Source: Saccharibacillus brassicae
GTDB lineage: Bacteria; Bacillota; Bacilli; Paenibacillales; Paenibacillaceae
Reading direction: 5' to 3'
DNA length: 64,000 nucleotides
NCBI RefSeq assembly: GCF_006542275.1
Contig: NZ_CP041217.1
Span: forward strand, 1,473,501 to 1,537,500
Of this stretch, positions 18,100-24,928 are shown piece after piece; position 1 is the first letter of the stretch; every line of letters begins with the position of its first letter. The position numbers and the translations under genes are program-made. A model generated the notes under the pieces. The model saw only the letters and a program-made list of their open reading frames with translations. It had not been told where the DNA came from and did not search any database.

Positions 18100-18575
18100 G
18101 GGCTGCGGGGGACTGGGCGGCTGCATGGCCGCGAGGCTGCGGGAGCTTCGAGGGACTAGGCGGCGGAGTGGCCGCGAGGCTACGGGAGCTTCGAGGGACT
18201 AGGCGGCGGAGTGGCCGCGAGGCTACGGGAGCTTCCGGGGACTAGGCGGCGGAGTGACCGCGAGGCTGCGGGAGCTTCGAGGGACTAGGCGGCGGAGTGG
18301 CCGCGAGGCTGCGGGAGCTTCCGGGGGACTAGGCCGCTGAGTGGCCGCGAGGCTGCGGGAGCTTCGGGAGACTAGGCCGCTGAGTGGCCGCGAGGCTGCG
18401 GGAGCTTCCAGGGGACTAGGCCGCTGAGTGGCCGCGAGGCTGCGGGAGCTTCCGGGGACTAGGCCGCGGAGTGGCCGCAAGGCTGCGGGAGCTTCCGGGG
18501 GACTAGGCGGCGGAGTGGCCTCGAGGCTACGGGAGCTTCGAGGGACTAGGCGGCGGAGTGGCCTCGAGGCTGTAC
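18100..18575. repeat. 43-bp minisatellite, about 11 copies
   Basis: The unit GGGACTAGGCGGCGGAGTGG ... CCGCGAGGCTGCGGGAGCTTC repeats head to tail every 43-44 bp (ACTAGG at 18155, 18198, 18241, 18284 and so on). It starts 12 bp after the bglP stop. Because 43 is not a multiple of three, frames shift between units and no gene is called. Confidence 0.9.
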
Positions 18576-18632
18576 AAAGCCGAATAGAAGCTTCGTGCCC
18601 GGCTGCGCAGCCGCCCGCACCGCGCCGCGCAG

Positions 18633-18686
18633 AAGCGCCCGATGTTCTTTCCCTGTTCACGGGGAAGAACATCGGGCGCTTTTTTG
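18633..18686 (+). terminator. Rho-independent terminator, probably of the licT-bglP operon
   Basis: AGCGCCCGATGTTCTT pairs with AAGAACATCGGGCGCT (18-20 bp stem), followed by TTTTTT. It lies ~550 bp past bglP, so the minisatellite is probably transcribed. Confidence 0.85.
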
Positions 18687-18748
18687 GGTCGCGCAGACTT
18701 TGCGCGGGCACTCTACAGGCCGCCTGCAGGCCGTCTGTCTCGGAAATA

Positions 18749-18940
18749 GCGGAAATAAGTGCGGATCTGCACTTATTTCGCTTTGCCGGCCGCCGGCCGG
18801 GCAAATAAGTGCCAGAGGACACTTATTTGCCCGGTATTCGCTCGCAGGCGGCCGTGAGAGCCGAAATAACTGCTCTCACGACGTTATTTGCCGAATTCGA
18901 GCCGATTCGGGCAAAATAAGTGTCCTCACGCAGTTATTCA
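18749..18940. repeat. Cluster of AAATAAGTG palindromes
   Basis: Successive hairpins: GAAATAAGTGC-6 nt-complement (18752-18779), CCGGGCAAATAAGTG-8 nt-complement (18797-18834, 15-bp perfect arms), overlapping AAATAAC/GTTATTT and CGTGAGAG/CTCTCACG arms (18853-18889), and a weaker AATAA/TTATT pair at 18912-18938. Units start near 18752, 18802, 18863 and 18912. Confidence 0.75.
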
Positions 18941-18974
18941 GGCGAACAAGAACTGCGCACTTGCGATGGCGCTG

Positions 18975-19245
18975 CGCCGCTGGTTCGCTCGTTCGATCAT
19001 TCGATCGCTCGCTTGATCGTTGGCTGGTTTGCTCGTTCACTCGTTGGCTCGTTCGATCGTTATCTCGTTCACTCGTTTGCTCATTCGCTCTGCCGTTCGC
19101 TCGTTCGCTCGTTCGCTCGTTCGATCATTATCTCGTTCGATCGTTATCTCGTTCACTCGTTTGCTCGTTCGCTCGTTTGCTCGTTCACTCGGTTGCTCAT
19201 TCTCTCCTTCGCTCTACCGTCCGTTCGTTCATTTGCTTGCTCACT
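18975..19245. repeat. CTCGTTCG-type low-complexity tract
   Basis: About 270 bp of degenerate 4/8-mers (GCTCGTTCACTCGTTGGCTC style). The frames through it are Ser/Arg/Phe-rich artefacts of the repeat, not genes. With the minisatellite and palindromes it fills the 1.3-kb gene-free gap after bglP. Confidence 0.7.
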
Positions 19246-19262
19246 CAACCTCAATCCAAGCC

Positions 19263-19309
19263 AAAAAAACCGCTCCGCCCTGCCGATAGGCAGGCTGCGA
19301 AAGCGGTTC
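19263..19309 (-). terminator. Rho-independent terminator (minus)
   Basis: On minus: AACCGCTTTCGCAGCCTGCC-TATC-GGCAGG ... GAGCGGTT followed by TTTTTT. It ends the stalk-domain protein gene. Confidence 0.85.
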
Positions 19310-19391
19310 TGAAGCCGCACTCGATACCGCCGCTTCAATCAAAGCGGTAGCCCAAGCATTCACGGCTTAAATGTTCTTACTTGCTCGAATC

Positions 19392-19886
19392 TTACTTGCT
19401 CGAATCGCCGACCCACAGCGTTTGGGTCGCTTTGTCCCAAGTGATCGACTCGCCTACGCCGCGCACGATAATGCCGACCGGCACGCGCAGCATGCCGCGT
19501 TTGAAGGTAGCCGAACCTTCCAGCTTCACTTCTTTGCCGTTGACCCAGGCGACATTGCTGTCGGCCATGATTTTGACCATGCGGTCGCCGCGCGTGTACG
19601 TGTAGCTTTTCGTTTTGTTGTCCCAGGCAACTTGCAGCCCTTCGATATCCAGCTGCTTGATCACGTCTGCCGTGGCGTAAAGCGTGCTTTTGATGAAGAA
19701 CGGGTAAGCGCTAGGCATAACCATGCCGTCGTTGCCGTAGATCTTGGCAGCCGGTTCGGATGCGGTCGTCGTAGTGGTAGCGGCCGGTTTCGCTGCGGCA
19801 GCCGGTGTGGTAGCCGGAGCGGCCTGTGCGGCGGATGCCCCCAGTACAGCGGAACCGAGCAGCGATGCGATCAATATTTTTTTCAT
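19392..19886 (-). CDS. Secreted protein with copper amine oxidase N-terminal-like (stalk) domain
   Basis: 164 residues. The signal peptide MKKILIASLLGSAVLGASAAQA is followed by an Ala/Thr-rich spacer (~24-46) and one globular domain (~48-160). The GMLRVPVGIIVRGVGESITWDKATQTLWVGD stretch matches the copper-amine-oxidase N-domain-like repeats (PF07833) that are abundant in Paenibacillaceae exported proteins. It has no catalytic domain or SLH motif, so it is probably a small exported or wall-associated module of unknown role. AGGAGG stands 10 nt before the ATG. It is monocistronic, with a terminator at 19263. The name refers to fold similarity, not to oxidase activity. Confidence 0.82.
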   Translation of the reverse strand: MKKILIASLLGSAVLGASAAQAAPATTPAAAAKPAATTTTTASEPAAKIYGNDGMVMPSAYPFFIKSTLYATADVIKQLDIEGLQVAWDNKTKSYTYTRGDRMVKIMADSNVAWVNGKEVKLEGSATFKRGMLRVPVGIIVRGVGESITWDKATQTLWVGDSSK

Positions 19887-20013
19887 AGAAAAACGTCCTC
19901 CTCATATAAATACGGTTGGGATGCAAAAAAACACCCTACCTCTATATATAAACCTTTCTCGGGGTCATTTAGTTGCAGTTCTGATACCAGTGAAGAAAAC
20001 TTTTATAAAAAGT

Positions 20014-20275
20014 GCGTTGAGCGAGTTCGAATCCGCGTTCCAAAGGCGGTTCATTCGTGCCTTTTACGAATGGACAGCCGCTTCTAGGAACGCCCAACGC
20101 GCTCAATGCACAAGGGCGTTGAGCGCGTTCGAATTTGCGTTCCAAGGGCGGTTCATTCGTGCCTTTTACGAATGGACAGCCGCTTCTAGGAACGCCCAAC
20201 GCGCTCAATGCACAAGGGCGTTGAGCGCGTTCGAATCTGCGTTCCAAGGGCGGTTTATTCGTGCCTTTCACAAAG
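20014..20275. repeat. 102-bp tandem hairpin repeat, 2.6 copies
   Basis: GCGTTGAGCGNGTTCGAAT starts units at 20014, 20116 and 20218 (period exactly 102). Each unit holds nested inverted repeats (TTCC..GCGG..ATTCGT / ACGAAT..CCGC..GGAA), and each junction holds a second hairpin (AACGCGCTCAATGC-6 nt-GCGTTGAGCGCGTT). The last unit breaks off at the LacI stop codon (20268). It fills most of the gap 19887-20267. Confidence 0.9.
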
Positions 20276-21617
20276 AAGCAGCCGCCTCGTCCACCGGCAG
20301 CAGTTGGCCGTCGACCGTCCAGCGCACCGCTTCGCGCCGGTGTCCGTATCCGCCCAGCAGTAGGTCGACGGCGGCTTCGCACATTTTGCGTTTGTCGACC
20401 CGGACCGTCACGGACAGACCGGATTCCGGGCTCGCGGCCTGCCGCAGCCCGTCGAAGCCGGCGACCTCGACATCCTGCGGAACGGCGATGCCGCGTGCCC
20501 GCAGGCGGCGGATCAGCAGCAGAGCCAGCCTGTCATTGCCGCAGAAAAAGGCGGTCGGACGCCGCTCCGCGCCGCTCGACACCCGACTCCTCTCCGCGTC
20601 ACTCGGCACATTCGCACCGCTCGACGCCCGACTCCGCTCCGCGTCACTCGACACACTCGCGCCGCTCGACGCCCGACTCCGCTCCGCGTCACTCGACACA
20701 CTCGCGCCGCTCGACGCCCGACTCCGCTCCGCATCGCTCGACACACTCGCGCTACTCGACGCCCGACTCCTCTCCGATTCGCTTCCCTCGCCCGAACCGC
20801 CCACACCTCCCGACTCCCCGGAGAGACTCGCCCTGTTCCCACCCTCCGCTTCCGAAGCATCCGCCCAAGCCCCGATCCGCTCCAAAAACTCGCCGATCTC
20901 GCGCTCGTTCGTTTCTTCGTCGAAGTCGCCGGCTTCCAGCAGCGTATGGGACTCTTCGATCGGCAGGCCGGCTTCGCGCATCGCCCGCCAGTAGCCGAAC
21001 CAGCGCTCTTCGTGGCTGGTCGTCAGATTGGCCGGGCCGATAAAGCCGATTCGGCGATGACCTCGTTCGATCAGCCGGCGGACGACCGCTTCCGCGCCTT
21101 CCGTATTGGCCGACACGGCCGCGGCGCACGGCAGATCGCGGTAATACGAGTCGAGCATAACGAGCGGCGCGCCGGTCTCCCACACCTGGCGAGCGTACGG
21201 CTTGTCGACGATTCCGAACAGGATGAGGCCGATATGGTCCACGTCGTCGTACAGGCGGGGCAGGATCAGCCCGCTCTCCATCTGCGCGTCGATCCGCGCG
21301 ATGACGGCGTTGCAGCCGCGCGCGCGGATACTTTCTTCCAGAATCCACAGCATGTCGTGGAAAAAGTGGAAGTGTTCGTTGTCCGCGTAGCTGACGACCC
21401 GCTCCGGCACCAGCACCAACACGTTTCGGCTTGCTCGATCCGCCCGGCCGGCAGCGGCGGGCGGTTCGTAGCCCAGCTCCTCCGCCGCAGCCAGAACCGA
21501 ACGCCGGACAGTCTCGCTCACGCCTTTTTTCCCCGACAAAGCCAGAGAGACCGCGTTTTTGGACAGTCCCAGCCGGTCCGCGATGTTCTGCATGGAAATT
21601 TTTTTCGGTCTGGCCAT
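20268..21617 (-). CDS. LacI-family transcriptional regulator with a 100-residue Ser-rich insertion
   Basis: 449 residues against ~340 for the family. The N-terminal HTH is intact (ISMQNIADRLGLSKNAVSLALSGKKGVSETVR), with the hinge at ~45-55. The periplasmic-binding-protein-like effector domain runs from ~62, and its second half resumes at ~353 (PTAFFCGNDRLALLLIRRL ... QDVEVAGFDGL). Between ~252 and ~352 lies an insertion ending in five 15-residue repeats (consensus SSDAERSRASSGASV). It faces the ROK kinase-manA operon with an operator-like sequence between, so it is likely that operon's repressor (inference). The ligand is probably a sugar or sugar phosphate. The start is supported by GGAGG 8 nt upstream. 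The stop abuts the 102-bp tandem array. Confidence 0.9.
   Translation of the reverse strand: MARPKKISMQNIADRLGLSKNAVSLALSGKKGVSETVRRSVLAAAEELGYEPPAAAGRADRASRNVLVLVPERVVSYADNEHFHFFHDMLWILEESIRARGCNAVIARIDAQMESGLILPRLYDDVDHIGLILFGIVDKPYARQVWETGAPLVMLDSYYRDLPCAAAVSANTEGAEAVVRRLIERGHRRIGFIGPANLTTSHEERWFGYWRAMREAGLPIEESHTLLEAGDFDEETNEREIGEFLERIGAWADASEAEGGNRASLSGESGGVGGSGEGSESERSRASSSASVSSDAERSRASSGASVSSDAERSRASSGASVSSDAERSRASSGANVPSDAERSRVSSGAERRPTAFFCGNDRLALLLIRRLRARGIAVPQDVEVAGFDGLRQAASPESGLSVTVRVDKRKMCEAAVDLLLGGYGHRREAVRWTVDGQLLPVDEAAASL
20565..20777 (-). repeat. 45-bp in-frame repeat inside the LacI gene
   Basis: About 4.7 copies of a 45-bp unit encoding SSDAERSRASSGASV. The copies are nearly identical at DNA level (CGACGCCCGACTCCGCTCCG recurs on plus), indicating recent expansion by slippage or unequal recombination. 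Confidence 0.9.
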
Positions 21618-21682
21618 CTCTCATTCCTCCCGATGAAAACGCTATTCCCGCACTCGAAAATATGCTATGCTGGTCTCATGTT

Positions 21683-21719
21683 ACTTGACAGAAATGAATT
21701 TCGTCAAGTTTTGTCAAGT
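21683..21719. promoter_or_regulatory. Operator-like repeats between LacI and ROK genes
   Basis: ACTTGAC and its inverse GTCAAGT occur at 21683 and 21703, with a further direct GTCAAGTT at 21713. On minus, TTGACG-18 nt-TAACAT could be the LacI gene promoter, so binding here would block both directions. Confidence 0.5.
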
Positions 21720-21749
21720 TAAACCAACGCATATGGGAGGCAGATACGC

Positions 21750-22652
21750 ATGATCGCAATCGGAATCGATATCGGCGGCACCAAAATAGCGGTAGGGCTC
21801 GTCGACGACAGAGGCACCGTATTGGCGCAGCAGTCGCTCAAGACGGACCCGGACAAAACGCCGGCGGCGCTGATCGAAGAAACGGCGGCCGCGGTAAACG
21901 AACTGCTGGAGCAGCAAAATATCGGCCCGTCCGACGTCAAAGGCATCGGAGTCGGCGCGCCGGGACCGCTCGACGCCAAGCACGGACGGCTCGACAGCCC
22001 GCCCAATCTGCCCACCTGGCACGGATTTGGCGTCGTCGAGGAGCTGCGCAAGCATTTCGGCGCATGGCCGGTCCATTTCCAGAACGACGCGACGGCAGCG
22101 GCGCTGGCGGAGAAATGGCTGGGCGCGGCGCGGGATGCGGACAACTTTATTTTTATCACGGTGAGCACGGGTATCGGCGCGGGCATCTACATGCACGGAC
22201 GGCTGATCACGGGCGCATCCGGCAACGCGGGCGACGTCGGCTACATCATGGTGGAGCCGGGCGCGGCGGGCACCGAAGGCTACTGGGAACAGATCGCTTC
22301 CGGCACGGCCATCGCGCGCCAGGCGTCGGAGCTGCTGGGCCGGCCGGTCGGCACGAAGGAAGCGTTCGACCTGGCCGCGGGCGGCGACGAACCGATGAAG
22401 CAGCTGATCGAAACCACTTACCGGCGCCTCGGCATGGGCTGCGTCTCGCTGATCAACACGCTCGATCCCGAGCTGCTCGTTATCGGCGGCGGCGTGTCGC
22501 AGATCGGCGAACCGCTGCTGGACGCGATTCGATCGTACGTCTCGGAGCACGCGCTGAGCCCGGCCGGACGCCGCACGGAGATCGTTCCCGCGGCGCTGAG
22601 CCAGAATGCCGGCCTGATCGGTGCGGCTTCGCTCGTGCATCAGGCGTATTAA
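21750..22652 (+). CDS. ROK-family sugar kinase lacking the zinc site
   Basis: 300 residues. The N-terminal phosphate loop is IGIDIGGTKIAVGLV; the sugar-contact and catalytic region NDATAAALAEKWLG carries the catalytic Asp; GIGAG and GASGNAGDVGY follow. Known ROK glucokinases and fructokinases carry ExGH plus CxCGxxGCxE that together bind zinc. Here the equivalents are DVGY and GAAGTEGYWE, so the His and all three Cys are absent and the Glu of ExGH is Asp. It probably phosphorylates a hexose (glucose, fructose or mannose) for the downstream mannose-6-phosphate isomerase. GGGAGG precedes the ATG by about 10 nt. LacI control is likely. Confidence 0.88.
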   Translation: MIAIGIDIGGTKIAVGLVDDRGTVLAQQSLKTDPDKTPAALIEETAAAVNELLEQQNIGPSDVKGIGVGAPGPLDAKHGRLDSPPNLPTWHGFGVVEELRKHFGAWPVHFQNDATAAALAEKWLGAARDADNFIFITVSTGIGAGIYMHGRLITGASGNAGDVGYIMVEPGAAGTEGYWEQIASGTAIARQASELLGRPVGTKEAFDLAAGGDEPMKQLIETTYRRLGMGCVSLINTLDPELLVIGGGVSQIGEPLLDAIRSYVSEHALSPAGRRTEIVPAALSQNAGLIGAASLVHQAY

Positions 22653-22763
22653 CGCTGCGGAACGGGTAATAACAAGGCGGCAGGTACCCTGCAATCCCGC
22701 TTCGAATCTACCCTGTACAAATCCGCAATCTTCAAATCCACAAGCCAAAGGAGCGTATAACCC

Positions 22764-23711
22764 ATGAACGAACCGATTTTTCTGACGCCCGTTTTCCAGG
22801 AACGCATCTGGGGCGGAACCAAGCTGAACACGCTGTTCGGCTACGAGATTCCCAACGACAAGACCGGCGAATGCTGGGCGGTATCGGGCCACAAGAACGG
22901 ACAAAGCGTCGTACATAACGGCCCTTACGCGGGCACGAAGCTGGGCGATCTGTGGGTCGACCATCCGGAGCTGTTCGGCGATTCGGAGTCCGACGTGTTC
23001 CCGCTGCTGACCAAAATCCTCGACGCTTCCGACGATCTGTCGGTTCAGGTCCACCCGGACGACGCGTACGCGCGGCAGTTCGAGAACGGCGAGCTGGGCA
23101 AAACCGAATGCTGGTACATCGTCGATGCCGAACCGGGCTCGTCGATCATCTACGGCCATAACGCGCAGTCGCATGAAGAGCTGCGTTCGATGATCGAAGC
23201 CGGCCAGTGGGAAAAGCTGCTGACGCAAATCGAAGTGAAGCCGGGCGATTTCTTCTACGTGCCAAGCGGTACGATTCATGCGCTGGGCAAAGGCATCGTC
23301 GTGCTGGAAACGCAGCAAAGTTCCGATACGACGTACCGCGTGTACGACTATGACCGCACAGACGCCAACGGCCAGGGCCGCGAGCTGCATCTGGAAAAAG
23401 CGATCGAAGTGACCACCGTGCCCCAGTCCTACACCGGCGGCGCGTACGAGACCGATCGCCTCGACGGCGTGACCGTGACCAAATTCGTCTCGAACGACTT
23501 TTTCACCGTGCAAAAATGGGAAGTCGACGGCAGCGCCTCATTCGACGCCCGCGAGCGCTACACGATCGTAAGCATTCTGGACGGCGCCGGCACCCTGCAC
23601 AGCGAATCCGGCGAATACGAACTGTCCAAAGGCGACCACTTCATTCTGCCGGCCGGCTTCGGACCTTACACGCTTACCGGGAAGCTGACGACGATTTCTT
23701 CCTGGGAATAG
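22764..23711 (+). CDS. manA: Mannose-6-phosphate isomerase, class I
   Basis: 315 residues, the usual length for the short Firmicute type. It interconverts mannose-6-phosphate and fructose-6-phosphate in the cytoplasm. The cupin metal ligands are visible: the QVHPDD pair, the Glu in GKTECWYI, and the His in VPSGTIHALG. The opening motif PVFQERIWGGTKL is typical. AAAGGAG precedes the ATG. It lies 111 bp after the ROK kinase gene, with no terminator between, and is followed by a terminator at 23763, so the two form a LacI-facing hexose module. This supports mannose or fructose as the kinase substrate (inference). Confidence 0.95.
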   Translation: MNEPIFLTPVFQERIWGGTKLNTLFGYEIPNDKTGECWAVSGHKNGQSVVHNGPYAGTKLGDLWVDHPELFGDSESDVFPLLTKILDASDDLSVQVHPDDAYARQFENGELGKTECWYIVDAEPGSSIIYGHNAQSHEELRSMIEAGQWEKLLTQIEVKPGDFFYVPSGTIHALGKGIVVLETQQSSDTTYRVYDYDRTDANGQGRELHLEKAIEVTTVPQSYTGGAYETDRLDGVTVTKFVSNDFFTVQKWEVDGSASFDARERYTIVSILDGAGTLHSESGEYELSKGDHFILPAGFGPYTLTGKLTTISSWE

Positions 23712-23762
23712 GCGGGGCCGGGAACGGAAAAGCAGATAGCAAGATGGGCAGTAAGCATGCAA

Positions 23763-23800
23763 ACAAACCCGACTCTCCCTATGGAGGGTCGGGTTTGTTT
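23763..23800 (+). terminator. Rho-independent terminator of the ROK-manA operon
   Basis: ACAAACCCGACTCTCC-CTAT-GGAGGGTCGGGTTTGT, stem ~16 bp, followed by a short T-rich tail. Confidence 0.88.
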
Positions 23801-23900
23801 CGTAGTTTCGATTATCAAATCGTTCGATCGTCAAACCGTCAGATCATTAAATCGTCAGATCGCCAGTCCCAAGCGAAGGCAGACACGGCTGCCCGAAGTT

Positions 23901-24085
23901 CTAACGAATCCTGCTATCGCTATTTGCTCTTATTCGGCGTTTTTCGTCATCTAACGAATCGACGTATCCTTATTGAATGCAATTAGGTCGATTTAAGCGA
24001 TTTTGGAGCAAATAGCGTGATGACGATTCGTTAGTAGACGTAAAAACGAGCTGGGGCGCAAATAGCGGGATCAGAGTTCGTTAGC
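23901..24085. repeat. Four-box composite palindrome, copy B
   Basis: CTAACGAATC boxes start at 23901 and 23951; inverted boxes end at 24034 and 24085. Inner arms (CGCTATTTG / CAAATAGCG) sit exactly six bases from each box. Spacing is 50/73/51. It lies between the convergent manA and SDR genes. Confidence 0.9.
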
Positions 24086-24113
24086 ATGTTCGGATCTTCC
24101 GTCCGCATTGGCA

Positions 24114-24152
24114 AAAAGAAGCGTCCGCCAACGCGGACGGCTTCTTTTTCAT
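24114..24152. terminator. Bidirectional rho-independent terminator
   Basis: AAAAAGAAGCGTCCGC-CAAC-GCGGACGGCTTCTTTTT; T-runs in both directions. On minus it ends the SDR operon. Confidence 0.88.
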
Positions 24153-24162
24153 TCTCCGCACC

Positions 24163-24912
24163 CTACCAGGGCCACTCCCGCCCCTGCCAGTCGCGCATGA
24201 CGAGTTCGTCTTCGTCGATCGCGTGCGCTTTATCGTCCCACGGCAGCGTGCTGCCGAGGAAGTAGTCCAGCGCGGGCGCGGCCGACTCGGACGGTTCCAG
24301 TTCGGCTTCGGCGTTGCGTTCGCCGGACATGTAGGTGCGCATCCAGCCGGGATGGTACAGCCGGAACGTGTAGCCGTCCGGGCGCAGGCGGCCGAACAGG
24401 TGGCGGATACCGCGGTTGAGCGCGGCTTTGGACATGCAGTAGGCGAACCAGGCGGTTCGCTCGGCTTTGCCGATGCTGCCCGCTTCGGACGAAACGTAAC
24501 ACAGCCGCTTGAGTTCGCCGTGTTCCAGCAGCGGCAGGAAAGCTTCGCTCGTTCGTACGGGTCCAAGCGAATTGACCTGGTACAGGCGGATGATCTCTTC
24601 GTAATCCTGCGGGACACGAATCGCATCTTCGTTCTTGTCCGTAATGACGCCCGCGTTGTTGATTAAGAGATCAATGCTGCGCGTCCGTTCTTCCACAGCC
24701 GCCGCGGCGGCCTGCACGGAAGCGTCGGAAGACACGTCGAGCGGCAGAATGACCAACAGGTCGGGGTAACGTTCCCGCAGCTCGGCGAGCTGCGGCCAAT
24801 GCGGCAAATAGCTGCCGGCGAATACGCGCCAGCCGCGTTCAAGCAGTCCTTCGGCCAGCGCGAATCCGAGTCCCCGGTCCGCGCCGGTAATCACGGCGTT
24901 ATGTGCATTCAT
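24163..24912 (-). CDS. Short-chain dehydrogenase/reductase (intact paralog)
   Basis: 249 residues, standard SDR length. Cofactor loop TGADRGLGFALAEGL, NNAGVI, catalytic Ser in CYVSSEAGSIG, and YxxxK as AYCMSKAAL are all present, so it should be an active NAD(P)-dependent oxidoreductase. The C-terminal segment GYTFRLYHPGWMRTYMSGE and the end EWPW are shared with the protein encoded just upstream (24929-26347), which is a degenerate paralog ending EEWPF. The two genes are 16 bp apart and form an operon with the ThuA-like gene. ThuA-like and oxidoreductase genes often occur together in sugar-derivative catabolism (established association), but the substrate is unknown. A GAGGAG-type site precedes the ATG. 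Confidence 0.9.
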   Translation of the reverse strand: MNAHNAVITGADRGLGFALAEGLLERGWRVFAGSYLPHWPQLAELRERYPDLLVILPLDVSSDASVQAAAAAVEERTRSIDLLINNAGVITDKNEDAIRVPQDYEEIIRLYQVNSLGPVRTSEAFLPLLEHGELKRLCYVSSEAGSIGKAERTAWFAYCMSKAALNRGIRHLFGRLRPDGYTFRLYHPGWMRTYMSGERNAEAELEPSESAAPALDYFLGSTLPWDDKAHAIDEDELVMRDWQGREWPW

Positions 24913-24928
24913 CTGTCATCGGCTCCTC

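Noticed and set aside
18223-19312. Several open frames across the minisatellite and CTCGTTCG tract
   Set aside because: Their composition is a by-product of the repeats (frames exist on both strands) and the 43-bp unit shifts frame each copy.
20026-20050. GTTCGAATCC resembling a tRNA T-arm
   Set aside because: It belongs to the 102-bp tandem unit; no acceptor stem, D-arm or anticodon arm can be formed around it.
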